Shown: positions 1-5,668 of the stretch, piece after piece
Layout: the number at the start of each line of letters is the position of its first letter
Position numbering within the stretch: position 1 is the stretch's first letter
Source: Clostridia bacterium
GTDB lineage: Bacteria > Bacillota > DULZ01
Assembly: GCA_012520135.1 (NCBI GenBank)
Contig: JAAYOX010000348.1
Coordinates: 1 to 8,924, forward strand
DNA: 8,924 nt
Reading direction: 5' to 3'
Notes under the pieces: generated by a model
The model's input: the letters and a program-made list of their open reading frames with translations, nothing else
What the model was told of the DNA's origin: nothing
Databases searched by the model: none
Translations under genes and position numbers: made by a program

Positions 1-114
1 AAAATCGGTATTGCCCGGATTAATGATCACATTAGTGTAGCTGTCTTTTTTGGTATTGGATTAGTTCATTTGGATGAAGTAGCCATTGGACTGGGGCACC
101 GAGCAGTTCCGTAA
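1..114 (+). CDS. HutP-like regulator, C-terminal end only (partial)
   Basis: An open frame enters at base 1 and ends at TAA 112-114, giving 37 residues. The tail resembles the C-terminus of HutP, the B. subtilis RNA-binding antiterminator that needs L-histidine and a divalent metal. It shows a hydrophobic strand (ISVAVFFGIG), a His at visible residue 23 (LVHLDE) and a closing IGLGHRAV. In B. subtilis HutP the matching part is IAVSLYGTIG, then GLEHETFG with metal-ligand His138, then VGINHI at the end, so spacing and chemistry agree. The comparison is from memory and over a short stretch, so the family call is moderate. The gene ends 17 nt before the preferred aroH start and is probably co-transcribed with the aromatic genes. 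If it is a HutP homologue it could act on RNA, but its ligand cannot be read from this fragment. The start and most of the protein lie upstream of the window. Confidence 0.55.
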   Translation, partial: KIGIARINDHISVAVFFGIGLVHLDEVAIGLGHRAVP

Positions 115-115
115 A

Positions 116-122
116 AGAGGGG
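116..122 (+). promoter_or_regulatory. Ribosome binding site deciding the aroH start
   Basis: The purine run AGAGGGG directly abuts a TTG at 123, which leaves no room for initiation there. It sits 9 nt ahead of a second in-frame TTG at 132, a normal distance. This favours 132 as the start of aroH. Confidence 0.6.
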
Positions 123-131
123 TTGGAAAAT

Positions 132-515
132 TTGTCAGAGATTAGGGTTCGAGGCATCCGAGGAGCAACTTCGGTAACTCAGAATACGCCGGAGGCAATT
201 TGGGAAGCTACGTCCCAATTATTGCTTAAGATGACCGGGGAAAACAACATCCCGGTAGATGATATTGTCAGCATCATTTTTTCCACTACCGGTGATCTCA
301 ACGCTGCTTTTCCTGCTAAAGCAGCTCGTGATTTAGGCTGGCAGTATGTGCCCTTGCTTGATGTACAACAATATGAAGCACCGGATCTTCCCCGGACCAT
401 AAGGGTTTTGATGCATGTCAATACTCCATTGTCCCAGCAACAAATCCGCCATATCTATTTAGGACAGACGAAACAATTAAGACCGGATCTTGTTCATTTC
501 AGGGATAAGGAGTGA
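132..515 (+). CDS. aroH: Chorismate mutase, AroH class
   Basis: Converts chorismate to prephenate, the branch point toward phenylalanine and tyrosine, in the cytosol. The protein is 127 residues from TTG 132, the same length as B. subtilis AroH; an in-frame TTG at 123 would add three residues but lacks room for a ribosome binding site. It opens with the family signature RGIRGATS and keeps FPAKAARDLGWQYVP, IRVLMHVNT, RHIYL and LRPDL. Equivalents of B. subtilis Arg7, Phe57, Lys60, Arg63, Arg90, Tyr108 and Arg116 are present as Arg10, Phe60, Lys63, Arg66, Arg91, Tyr109 and Arg117. The odd part is the VPLLDVQQYEAPD segment: Cys75 is replaced by Asp77 and the catalytic Glu78 by Gln80, with one residue deleted before Arg91. 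The fold is therefore certain, while the active site has been rearranged. No ACT or other regulatory domain is present. It is followed 7 nt later by the TrpF-like gene. Confidence 0.93.
   Translation: MSEIRVRGIRGATSVTQNTPEAIWEATSQLLLKMTGENNIPVDDIVSIIFSTTGDLNAAFPAKAARDLGWQYVPLLDVQQYEAPDLPRTIRVLMHVNTPLSQQQIRHIYLGQTKQLRPDLVHFRDKE
507..512 (+). promoter_or_regulatory. Ribosome binding site deciding the TrpF-like start
   Basis: AAGGAG lies just inside the end of aroH and 10 nt before ATG 523. It supports ATG 523 over the earlier in-frame TTG at 490, which would overlap aroH by 26 nt and has no such site. Confidence 0.6.
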
Positions 516-522
516 GATTGGT

Positions 523-1029
523 ATGCGGAAAATGTTGTCCGGCATCACGACCTGGGAAGAAGCTTGGATGGCTATTCAGAAAGGGATGGATGCCCTTGGC
601 TTTGTGTTGGAACCCAAGAGCAGGCGATATGTTAATCCTGAACGAGCGAGGGAAATTATATTTCGACTGCCACCGTTTATTAGCACCGTCGGTGTGTTTC
701 AAAACACTCCCCGCTACGTTATTCAAGAACTGGTGACCTTCTGTCGCCTGGACCGGCTGTTGTTTCTGGGACAGGAAAGCCCCAAGGAATGTAAAGATTA
801 CTTTCAACCCGTTATCAAATATCTTCCAAGCCTCGATGACTATAAAGATTATGAAGGAATTAACAATTTTTTAATCGATGTCAAAGGAAAAACAAAATTA
901 ACAATTCCTGAAAACAGTTCTCTTTACTTGATTGTTCCTGGTACCTCTTCAACTCTTAAGGTATCTGATGTTTACGGTCTTTATTATTTATTGAATCCTG
1001 ACGGCACCATTAGTGAATCACCGTTATAA
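523..1029 (+). CDS. Degenerate phosphoribosylanthranilate isomerase (TrpF)-like protein
   Basis: An intact 168-residue reading frame whose N-terminal two thirds follow TrpF closely: SGITTWEEA (residues 6-14), DALGFVLEPKSRRYV with the substrate-binding Arg at 35, LPPFISTVGVF (49-59), LDRLLFLGQES (77-87) and FLID (116-119). TrpF isomerises phosphoribosylanthranilate in tryptophan synthesis. Several catalytic features are altered. The Cys of the KICGIT motif, the general base, is Ser6. The QLHG motif reads LFLG, losing its His. The GG(S/T)GKTFDW loop is missing, and the phosphate-binding SGGLNPENV and SSGVE segments have become PGTSSTLKV and SESPL. Only the general-acid Asp (Asp119) remains. At 168 residues it is shorter than the roughly 205 of T. 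maritima TrpF. Isomerase activity is therefore unlikely. No other trp genes are near. The frame has no stop or frameshift and a good ribosome binding site, so it may be a repurposed protein rather than a dead gene; its role is unknown. Confidence 0.75.
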   Translation: MRKMLSGITTWEEAWMAIQKGMDALGFVLEPKSRRYVNPERAREIIFRLPPFISTVGVFQNTPRYVIQELVTFCRLDRLLFLGQESPKECKDYFQPVIKYLPSLDDYKDYEGINNFLIDVKGKTKLTIPENSSLYLIVPGTSSTLKVSDVYGLYYLLNPDGTISESPL

Positions 1030-1056
1030 CCACCTTAACCGGGAGGATGTTGGTAA

Positions 1057-2085
1057 ATGATTGTAGTCATGCAGCATCAAGCATCAAAGCAGTCGGTAGA
1101 TAATGTTCTCGATAGATTGTCCAAGGCAGGATTTCAATTACATATCTCAGAAGGGGTATCTCGAACAGTTATTGGTGTCATTGGAGAAAATACTAAAGAA
1201 AGACTTGCCGGGATGGCTGTGGAGGCTATGCCCGGAGTGGAAAAAGTAGTACCTATTCTCCATCCATTCAAGCTGGCAGGAAGGGACCTGAAGCCGGAAC
1301 AATCCCGTATTCAGGTAGGGGATTTAGTGATAGGCGGCAAGGAAATCCACGTAATGGCCGGACCCTGTGCCGTGGAAAATGAAGAACAATTGCTATCTGT
1401 TGCTCACGGGGTAAAAAAAGCAGGTGCCACCATCCTACGAGGCGGTGCCTATAAACCCCGGACTTCTCCCTATTCCTTTCAGGGTTTAGAGGAAGAGGGA
1501 CTAAAACTTTTGGCTAAAGCTAGAAGGGAAACCGGCTTAAAGATAGTTACTGAGGTTACCGGAGTGGAGTTCGTCTCCATCGTGACAGAATATGCGGATA
1601 TTCTTCAGGTCGGCGCTCGTAACATGCAAAACTTCCAATTACTAAAGGCTGTGGGAAAAACAAATAAGCCCGTCTTGCTAAAGAGGGGGGCATGTGCTAC
1701 TTTTGAAGAGTGGATTTTAGCTGCCGAATATATTATGGCTGAAGGAAATTTCAATGTGATCTTTTGCGAAAGAGGAATACGTACTTTTGAAAACTATACT
1801 CGCAACACTCTGGATATCAGCAGTGTACCGGTGCTTAAGCACTTGACACACTTACCGGTCATCGTGGATCCCAGCCATGGTACCGGCAAATGGCACTTGG
1901 TTACTCCTATGGCCTTGGCAGCGGTGGCTGCCGGTGCCGACGGGTTAATGGTTGAAGTTCATCCTGCACCCAGTGAAGCGTTATCCGATGGACCTCAATC
2001 CTTGACCTTGGATAATTTTCTTTCTCTGATGGAACAAGTAAGAGCAGTAGCTCATGCAGTAAACAGACAATTGGAGAAACAATAA
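1057..2085 (+). CDS. aroF: 3-deoxy-7-phosphoheptulonate (DAHP) synthase, N-terminally regulated type Ib
   Basis: Condenses phosphoenolpyruvate and erythrose 4-phosphate to DAHP, the first step of the shikimate pathway. The 342 residues match the T. maritima-type enzyme (about 338). Residues 1-70 form a ferredoxin-like regulatory domain, and the TIM barrel runs from about 85 to 340. Visible motifs are AGPCAVE (Cys104, metal ligand), RGGAYKPRTSPYSFQG (128-143), QVGARNMQNFQLL, LLKRG, ERGIRT (238-243), DPSHGTG (His274, metal ligand) and VEVHPAPSEALSDGPQS (Glu300 and Asp311, metal ligands). All metal and phosphate-binding residues I can check are present. In the T. maritima enzyme the N-terminal domain mediates inhibition by tyrosine and phenylalanine; the same control is likely here. 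The start is ATG 1057, with GGGAGG at 1041-1046, ten bases ahead. The stop overlaps the pheA start by one base, suggesting coupled translation. Confidence 0.97.
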   Translation: MIVVMQHQASKQSVDNVLDRLSKAGFQLHISEGVSRTVIGVIGENTKERLAGMAVEAMPGVEKVVPILHPFKLAGRDLKPEQSRIQVGDLVIGGKEIHVMAGPCAVENEEQLLSVAHGVKKAGATILRGGAYKPRTSPYSFQGLEEEGLKLLAKARRETGLKIVTEVTGVEFVSIVTEYADILQVGARNMQNFQLLKAVGKTNKPVLLKRGACATFEEWILAAEYIMAEGNFNVIFCERGIRTFENYTRNTLDISSVPVLKHLTHLPVIVDPSHGTGKWHLVTPMALAAVAAGADGLMVEVHPAPSEALSDGPQSLTLDNFLSLMEQVRAVAHAVNRQLEKQ

Positions 2086-2939
2086 TGTTAAAACTTGGCT
2101 ATTTGGGTCCTGAAGGGACCTTTTCGGAAAAAGCTGCCCACATTTGGCTACATTGGGTCCGGGGGACATCCTGGTTAGGGGAGGGGAGAACCGGAATTCC
2201 CCAACTGTTTCACGAGTTAGAAGCAGGAGAACTGCACCAAATTGTGGTTCCCGTTGAGAATTCGATTGAGGGAGCCGTCAATGTTACCCAGGACTATTTG
2301 ATCAGAATTGAAGACATTGAGATTTTAGGGGAAATAAGCCTAAGTATTGAACATTATTTAGCAACTAGTCAACGGATCCCTTTATCGGAAATTAGCGCTG
2401 TTTACTCACATCCCCAGGCACTGTCTCAATGCCATGAATACTTACAAAATAATCTAAAACATGCTTCTTTGCTACAGGCTACCAGCACTGCCGAAGCAGC
2501 CAGGCTCGTCGCTCAGAATGCCCCCGGCATTGCTGCTGTTACTTCCAAGGATGCAGTTATAAAATATGGGCTAACTGTTCTGGCAGAAAAAATTCAAGAC
2601 TTTAGTGACAACAAAACCCGGTTTTGGGTGTTAGGTAAAAAAGAAGGTAAAGAGGCAATACCAAAAAATAATAATTCTTCATTGAAAACCTCTATAGTGG
2701 TGGCATTGCCTTATAACCGCCCCGGTAGTCTTTATGAAATATTAAAAGGATTTGCTGATGCCAATTTAGACCTGACCAGAATAGAATCCCGGCCTACAAA
2801 AAAAGAACTGGGGGAGTATCTCTTCATTATTGACTTTTGGGGACACCTCCAGGACAAAACTGTTCTGGATACTTTAACTAAATTGAAAACAAAAGCGGCT
2901 ATGCTTAAAATATTAGGTTCTTATCCCATTATTACCTGA
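2085..2939 (+). CDS. pheA: Prephenate dehydratase with C-terminal ACT domain
   Basis: Converts prephenate to phenylpyruvate, the committed step to phenylalanine. The 284 residues are the usual length for a monofunctional bacterial enzyme. The catalytic part shows GPEGTFSEKAA (8-18), VPVENSIEGAVN (55-66), YSHPQALSQC (107-116), STAEAARLVA (134-143) and the TRF triad at 178-180, which carries the catalytic Thr. A 20-residue polar linker with KKEGKE and an Asn run leads to the ACT domain from about 202. That domain keeps RPGSLYEIL and TRIESRP (231-237), the motifs that bind phenylalanine in this family, so feedback inhibition is expected. There is no chorismate mutase domain; that activity comes from aroH in the same operon. 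ATG 2085 forms an overlapping TAATG with the aroF stop, with GGAGA at 2073-2077 as ribosome binding site. Confidence 0.97.
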   Translation: MLKLGYLGPEGTFSEKAAHIWLHWVRGTSWLGEGRTGIPQLFHELEAGELHQIVVPVENSIEGAVNVTQDYLIRIEDIEILGEISLSIEHYLATSQRIPLSEISAVYSHPQALSQCHEYLQNNLKHASLLQATSTAEAARLVAQNAPGIAAVTSKDAVIKYGLTVLAEKIQDFSDNKTRFWVLGKKEGKEAIPKNNNSSLKTSIVVALPYNRPGSLYEILKGFADANLDLTRIESRPTKKELGEYLFIIDFWGHLQDKTVLDTLTKLKTKAAMLKILGSYPIIT

Positions 2940-2950
2940 ACCATGCTACA

Positions 2951-2957
2951 GGGGAGG
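2951..2957 (+). promoter_or_regulatory. Strong ribosome binding site for the TTG start of aroA
   Basis: GGGGAGG lies 7 nt before TTG 2965. The next in-frame ATG is more than 300 nt downstream, inside conserved sequence, so this site fixes the TTG as the aroA start. Confidence 0.75.
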
Positions 2958-2964
2958 AAAAGAT

Positions 2965-4263
2965 TTGAAATTCCAGGTACAACCTTCAGGGCCGTTGCTT
3001 GGTGAAATAGAAGTTCCCGGTGATAAATCTATTTCCCACAGGGCCGCCATTTTAGGTGCCATAGCTCAGGGACAAACCAGGATTAGAGGCTTCCTGGAAG
3101 GAGAAGATTGTTTGCGAACGCTGACTATCCTGTCGGCTTTAGGAGTGGAAATAGAGAAATTGGGCCCGGGACACTATGTCATAACAGGTAGGGGACCGGC
3201 AGGGCTGACCGAACCGGAGAACGTTCTGGATGTAGGCAATTCGGGCACCACTATTCGCCTATTATCAGGTCTTTTAGCCGGCCAACGGTTCATGAGTATC
3301 TTAACCGGTGACGACTCCATCAGAAAAAGGCCAATGGAACGTATCATCATTCCTCTGACTGAAATGGGAGCCTGCATCAGGGGGAGAAATAATAACCGGA
3401 ATGCTCCTCTTTATATTCAGGGTCGGCAATTATACGGTGTCACTTACCATTCTCCCGTAGCCAGCGCTCAGGTAAAGAGTGCCATCTTGCTTGCAGGGCT
3501 TAATGCCATGGGAACTACTACCGTAATAGAGCCCTTGCCATCAAGGGACCATACGGAAAGAATGCTAATGGCATTCGGTGCTTGCATCACTGCCAAAGGA
3601 CGTACAGTAATTTTGGAACCGGGACAGCCTCTTAAGGGCCAGGAAATCTCGATTCCCGGTGATATTTCCTCAGCTGCCTTTTTCATAGTAGCAGCTCTGA
3701 TTATCCCCGGATCAGAGTTGTTAATTAAAAATGTATGTGTAAATCCTACCCGCACGGGGATTCTAAAGGCTTTGCAGGCCATGGGTGCCGCGATCCAAAT
3801 CCTCCATGAGAGAGAGGAAGCTGGTGAACCTGTGGCCGACTTAATGGTCAAATATAGTCCACTTCAAGGGATTACTGTTGAACCACATTGGATTCCCTCT
3901 CTAATAGACGAAATTCCTATTTTAGCTGTTGCGGCTTCTCTAGCCCGGGGCACCACAATCATCCGGGGAGCCGGCGAACTTAGATTAAAGGAAACGGATC
4001 GCATTAAAGCGATAACCCGGGAGTTATCCCGTTTTGGTGTTCAAGTAGAGGAAGTATCCGATGGCATGATAATTACCGGTACCGAAGAAATTATTGCCGC
4101 CGACTGCAATTCCTACGGAGATCACCGGATTGCTATGGCAATGACTGTTATGGCTTTAAGGGCTGCCGGAACTTCTACCATTAACGATGCAGCAGCAGTA
4201 AATGTTTCTTTTCCGAATTTTTTCGAAACCTTGCAAACTATATCGGGCCAAATCCATAAATGA
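2965..4263 (+). CDS. aroA: 3-phosphoshikimate 1-carboxyvinyltransferase (EPSP synthase), class II type
   Basis: Joins shikimate 3-phosphate with phosphoenolpyruvate to give EPSP, the step before chorismate synthase. It is 432 residues from a TTG start with a strong ribosome binding site. Motifs in order: PGDKSISHRA (18-27, with Lys21 and Arg26), GNSGTTIRLLSG (91-102), RKRPMERI (120-127), SAQVKSAILLAG (168-178), SRDHTERM (193-200), PGDISSAAFF (231-240), NPTRTG (260-265), IDEIPIL with catalytic Asp315, RLKETDRI with catalytic Glu343, and GDHRIAMA (385-392). The set GDKS, SAQVK, RDHTE and NPTR matches the motif set used to define class II EPSP synthases, whose members include Bacillus, Staphylococcus and CP4-type enzymes. 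The Gly of the GNSGT motif is retained, unlike the Ala of CP4, so glyphosate response cannot be predicted from the class alone. It starts 25 nt after pheA, and its TGA overlaps the start of the cmk ribosome binding site. Confidence 0.97.
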   Translation: MKFQVQPSGPLLGEIEVPGDKSISHRAAILGAIAQGQTRIRGFLEGEDCLRTLTILSALGVEIEKLGPGHYVITGRGPAGLTEPENVLDVGNSGTTIRLLSGLLAGQRFMSILTGDDSIRKRPMERIIIPLTEMGACIRGRNNNRNAPLYIQGRQLYGVTYHSPVASAQVKSAILLAGLNAMGTTTVIEPLPSRDHTERMLMAFGACITAKGRTVILEPGQPLKGQEISIPGDISSAAFFIVAALIIPGSELLIKNVCVNPTRTGILKALQAMGAAIQILHEREEAGEPVADLMVKYSPLQGITVEPHWIPSLIDEIPILAVAASLARGTTIIRGAGELRLKETDRIKAITRELSRFGVQVEEVSDGMIITGTEEIIAADCNSYGDHRIAMAMTVMALRAAGTSTINDAAAVNVSFPNFFETLQTISGQIHK

Positions 4264-4272
4264 GGTGTAAAG

Positions 4273-4944
4273 ATGCGACCAAATATTGCGATAGACGGAC
4301 CGGCAGGAGCCGGAAAAAGCACCGTAGCTAGGCTAGTAGCTCAAAAATTAGGTTTAGTCTACATTGATACCGGTGCCATGTATAGGGCTTTAACCTGGAA
4401 AGCATTGACCCTTAAACTGCCTTTTACGGAGGAAGTTTTAGCCACCCTGGCTCAAAATACCCTAATCACTTTTGCCCAGGATTGCCAGGGAGGTCCCCAA
4501 AAGATCTTTTGCGATGGAACCGATGTAACCCAGGAGATCAGGGAACCTCTAGTTACTCATTGGGTTTCGGTCCTCTCTTCTTATGGGGAAGTCCGGCAGG
4601 AGCTGACCCGATTACAGCAAAAGGCCGCTTCCTCAGGGGGCGTTGTCATGGATGGAAGAGATATAGGTACCACCGTATTACCGGATGCTCCGTTTAAGTT
4701 TTTTTTGACGGCTTCACTGGAGGAAAGAAGCCGCAGACGTCACCAAGAATTAGTAAATAAAGGCAATCAAGTTACCTTGGCAGAAATAGAGCGTGATATT
4801 GCCGCCCGGGATTTAGCGGATCAGAGTCGTGAAATTGCTCCCCTGGCAGTGGCGGAAGATGCCATAGTCATCGATACTACTGAGCTTTCCATTGAGGAAG
4901 TAGCGAGCTTAATTGTGGAGAAATATCAACAGGAGGTGCAGTAA
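4273..4944 (+). CDS. cmk: Cytidylate kinase (CMP/dCMP kinase)
   Basis: Phosphorylates CMP and dCMP with ATP, feeding pyrimidine nucleotide and phospholipid precursor pools. The 223 residues are the normal bacterial length. The P-loop is DGPAGAGKST (8-17), followed by YIDTGAMYRAL (30-40) in the nucleotide monophosphate region, the CMP-binding insert around 85-118 (EIREPLVTHWVSVL and the following helix), GRDIGTTVLP (128-137), and a lid with ERSRRRHQEL and ARDLADQSREIAPL (178-191). The usual RDxxDSxR lid pattern reads DQSR here; the two Asp and the Arg are kept, so I expect normal activity. It starts nine nt after aroA at ATG 4273, with AGGTG at 4263-4267 overlapping the aroA stop. Its position between aroA and the plsC/ispH-rpsA genes fits the common placement of cmk next to rpsA in bacteria. 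Confidence 0.96.
   Translation: MRPNIAIDGPAGAGKSTVARLVAQKLGLVYIDTGAMYRALTWKALTLKLPFTEEVLATLAQNTLITFAQDCQGGPQKIFCDGTDVTQEIREPLVTHWVSVLSSYGEVRQELTRLQQKAASSGGVVMDGRDIGTTVLPDAPFKFFLTASLEERSRRRHQELVNKGNQVTLAEIERDIAARDLADQSREIAPLAVAEDAIVIDTTELSIEEVASLIVEKYQQEVQ
4931..4938 (+). promoter_or_regulatory. Near-perfect ribosome binding site for the TTG start of plsC
   Basis: AGGAGGTG, inside the last codons of cmk, lies 8 nt before TTG 4947. This supports the TTG as the start of plsC. Confidence 0.8.
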
Positions 4945-4946
4945 GG

Positions 4947-5543
4947 TTGGTATATAAAGTTCTCAGATTGCTTGCCCTGTGCCTGTTGAAATTGTGGAAT
5001 AGGCTGGAGGTAAATGGCCTAGAGCATGTGCCTTCACAGGGAAAGCTCATTGTGATTGCCAACCATGTGAGCGTACTGGATCCCATTGTATTGGGAGCAA
5101 GCATTCCCAGGCAGATTCGCTTTATGGCCAAAGAGGAACTTTTCCATATCCCTGTACTTAAATCGCTGATCACCCACTTAGGAGCTTTTCCCGTTAATCG
5201 TTCAAAAACAGACTTCCAGGCAGTGAAGAACTCCCTTAAAGTATTGGCCAATGAAGAAGTATTGGGTATTTTCCCCGAGGGAGGTACCCGCAAGAATGTA
5301 GCTACAGTAGTGTTTAGGCCAGGTACAGCAGCGATTGCCCTTAAAAGCAAAAGTCCGGTCTTGCCGGTGGCTATAACAGGCACCAGATCCTTGGCACGGT
5401 TCTTCTTATTTGGTAAACTAAAAGTAAACATCGGTCCCGTCATTTCCTGGCATGAAACTCATCAAGGAAAACTTCAGGATGAACAGATTGAACAGCTTAC
5501 CAGAGAAATGGAACAGGCTGTCGAGTCATTGAAAAATCCTTAA
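4947..5543 (+). CDS. plsC: 1-acyl-sn-glycerol-3-phosphate acyltransferase
   Basis: Acylates lysophosphatidic acid at position 2 to form phosphatidic acid, the precursor of membrane phospholipids, at the inner face of the membrane. The 198 residues are typical for short Gram-positive PlsC. The N-terminal 17 residues (LRLLALCLLKLW region) are hydrophobic and could anchor or dip into the membrane. The acyltransferase motif is NHVSVLDP with the HX4D pair His40 and Asp45. Motif II lies around IRFMAKEELF (57-66), motif III is FPEGGTRKN (109-117), with one extra Gly compared with the common FPEGTRS, and motif IV is SPVLPVAITGT (136-146). It starts two nt after cmk from a TTG with a near-perfect ribosome binding site, so it is almost surely translated from the cmk message. 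It is followed by a 125-nt gap. Confidence 0.93.
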   Translation: MVYKVLRLLALCLLKLWNRLEVNGLEHVPSQGKLIVIANHVSVLDPIVLGASIPRQIRFMAKEELFHIPVLKSLITHLGAFPVNRSKTDFQAVKNSLKVLANEEVLGIFPEGGTRKNVATVVFRPGTAAIALKSKSPVLPVAITGTRSLARFFLFGKLKVNIGPVISWHETHQGKLQDEQIEQLTREMEQAVESLKNP

Positions 5544-5577
5544 ATCCATGGAAACTGCGAAACCTTTCTTTGTTTTT

Positions 5578-5604
5578 GCAGGATTTTATTACTTTTTCAC
5601 GAAA
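5578..5604 (+). promoter_or_regulatory. Candidate sigma-H-type promoter upstream of ispH-rpsA
   Basis: The 125-nt gap between plsC and ispH holds GCAGGATTT, then 14 nt counted from the end of the AGGATTT core, then GAAA. As I recall it, the B. subtilis spoVG promoter, a classic sigma-H target, has GCAGGATTT, 14 nt, then GAAT, so the -35 element and spacing agree and the -10 differs at one base. I found no well-spaced sigma-A pair in the gap and no terminator hairpin after plsC. The element would start an RNA about 60 nt before the ispH TTG. This is a pattern match only. Confidence 0.4.
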
Positions 5605-5668
5605 GATAATAATGTTTGGCATTAGGCATAAAATATAAGCATACAACATTTTTCGCGGGTGAATCAGT

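Noticed and set aside
123..131. TTG 123 as the start of aroH
   Set aside because: The purine-rich ribosome binding site touches this codon directly. TTG 132 has proper spacing and gives the family's usual length.
3468..3851. A 127-codon - strand open frame inside aroA
   Set aside because: Antisense to conserved EPSP synthase motifs, with a low-complexity, signal-free translation.
4877..5443. A 188-codon open frame on the - strand across the end of cmk and plsC
   Set aside because: It lies antisense to two well-identified genes, shows no family motif I recognise and has no evident ribosome binding site. It is a by-product of the codon use of the + strand genes.
5544..5577. A terminator after plsC
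   Set aside because: Only a short TCCATGGA palindrome and T-rich stretches are present; there is no GC-rich hairpin with a T run.
5597..5603. Possible Spo0A box (TCACGAA) before ispH
   Set aside because: It differs from TGNCGAA at the conserved G, is a single copy, and overlaps the better-supported sigma-H-like element.
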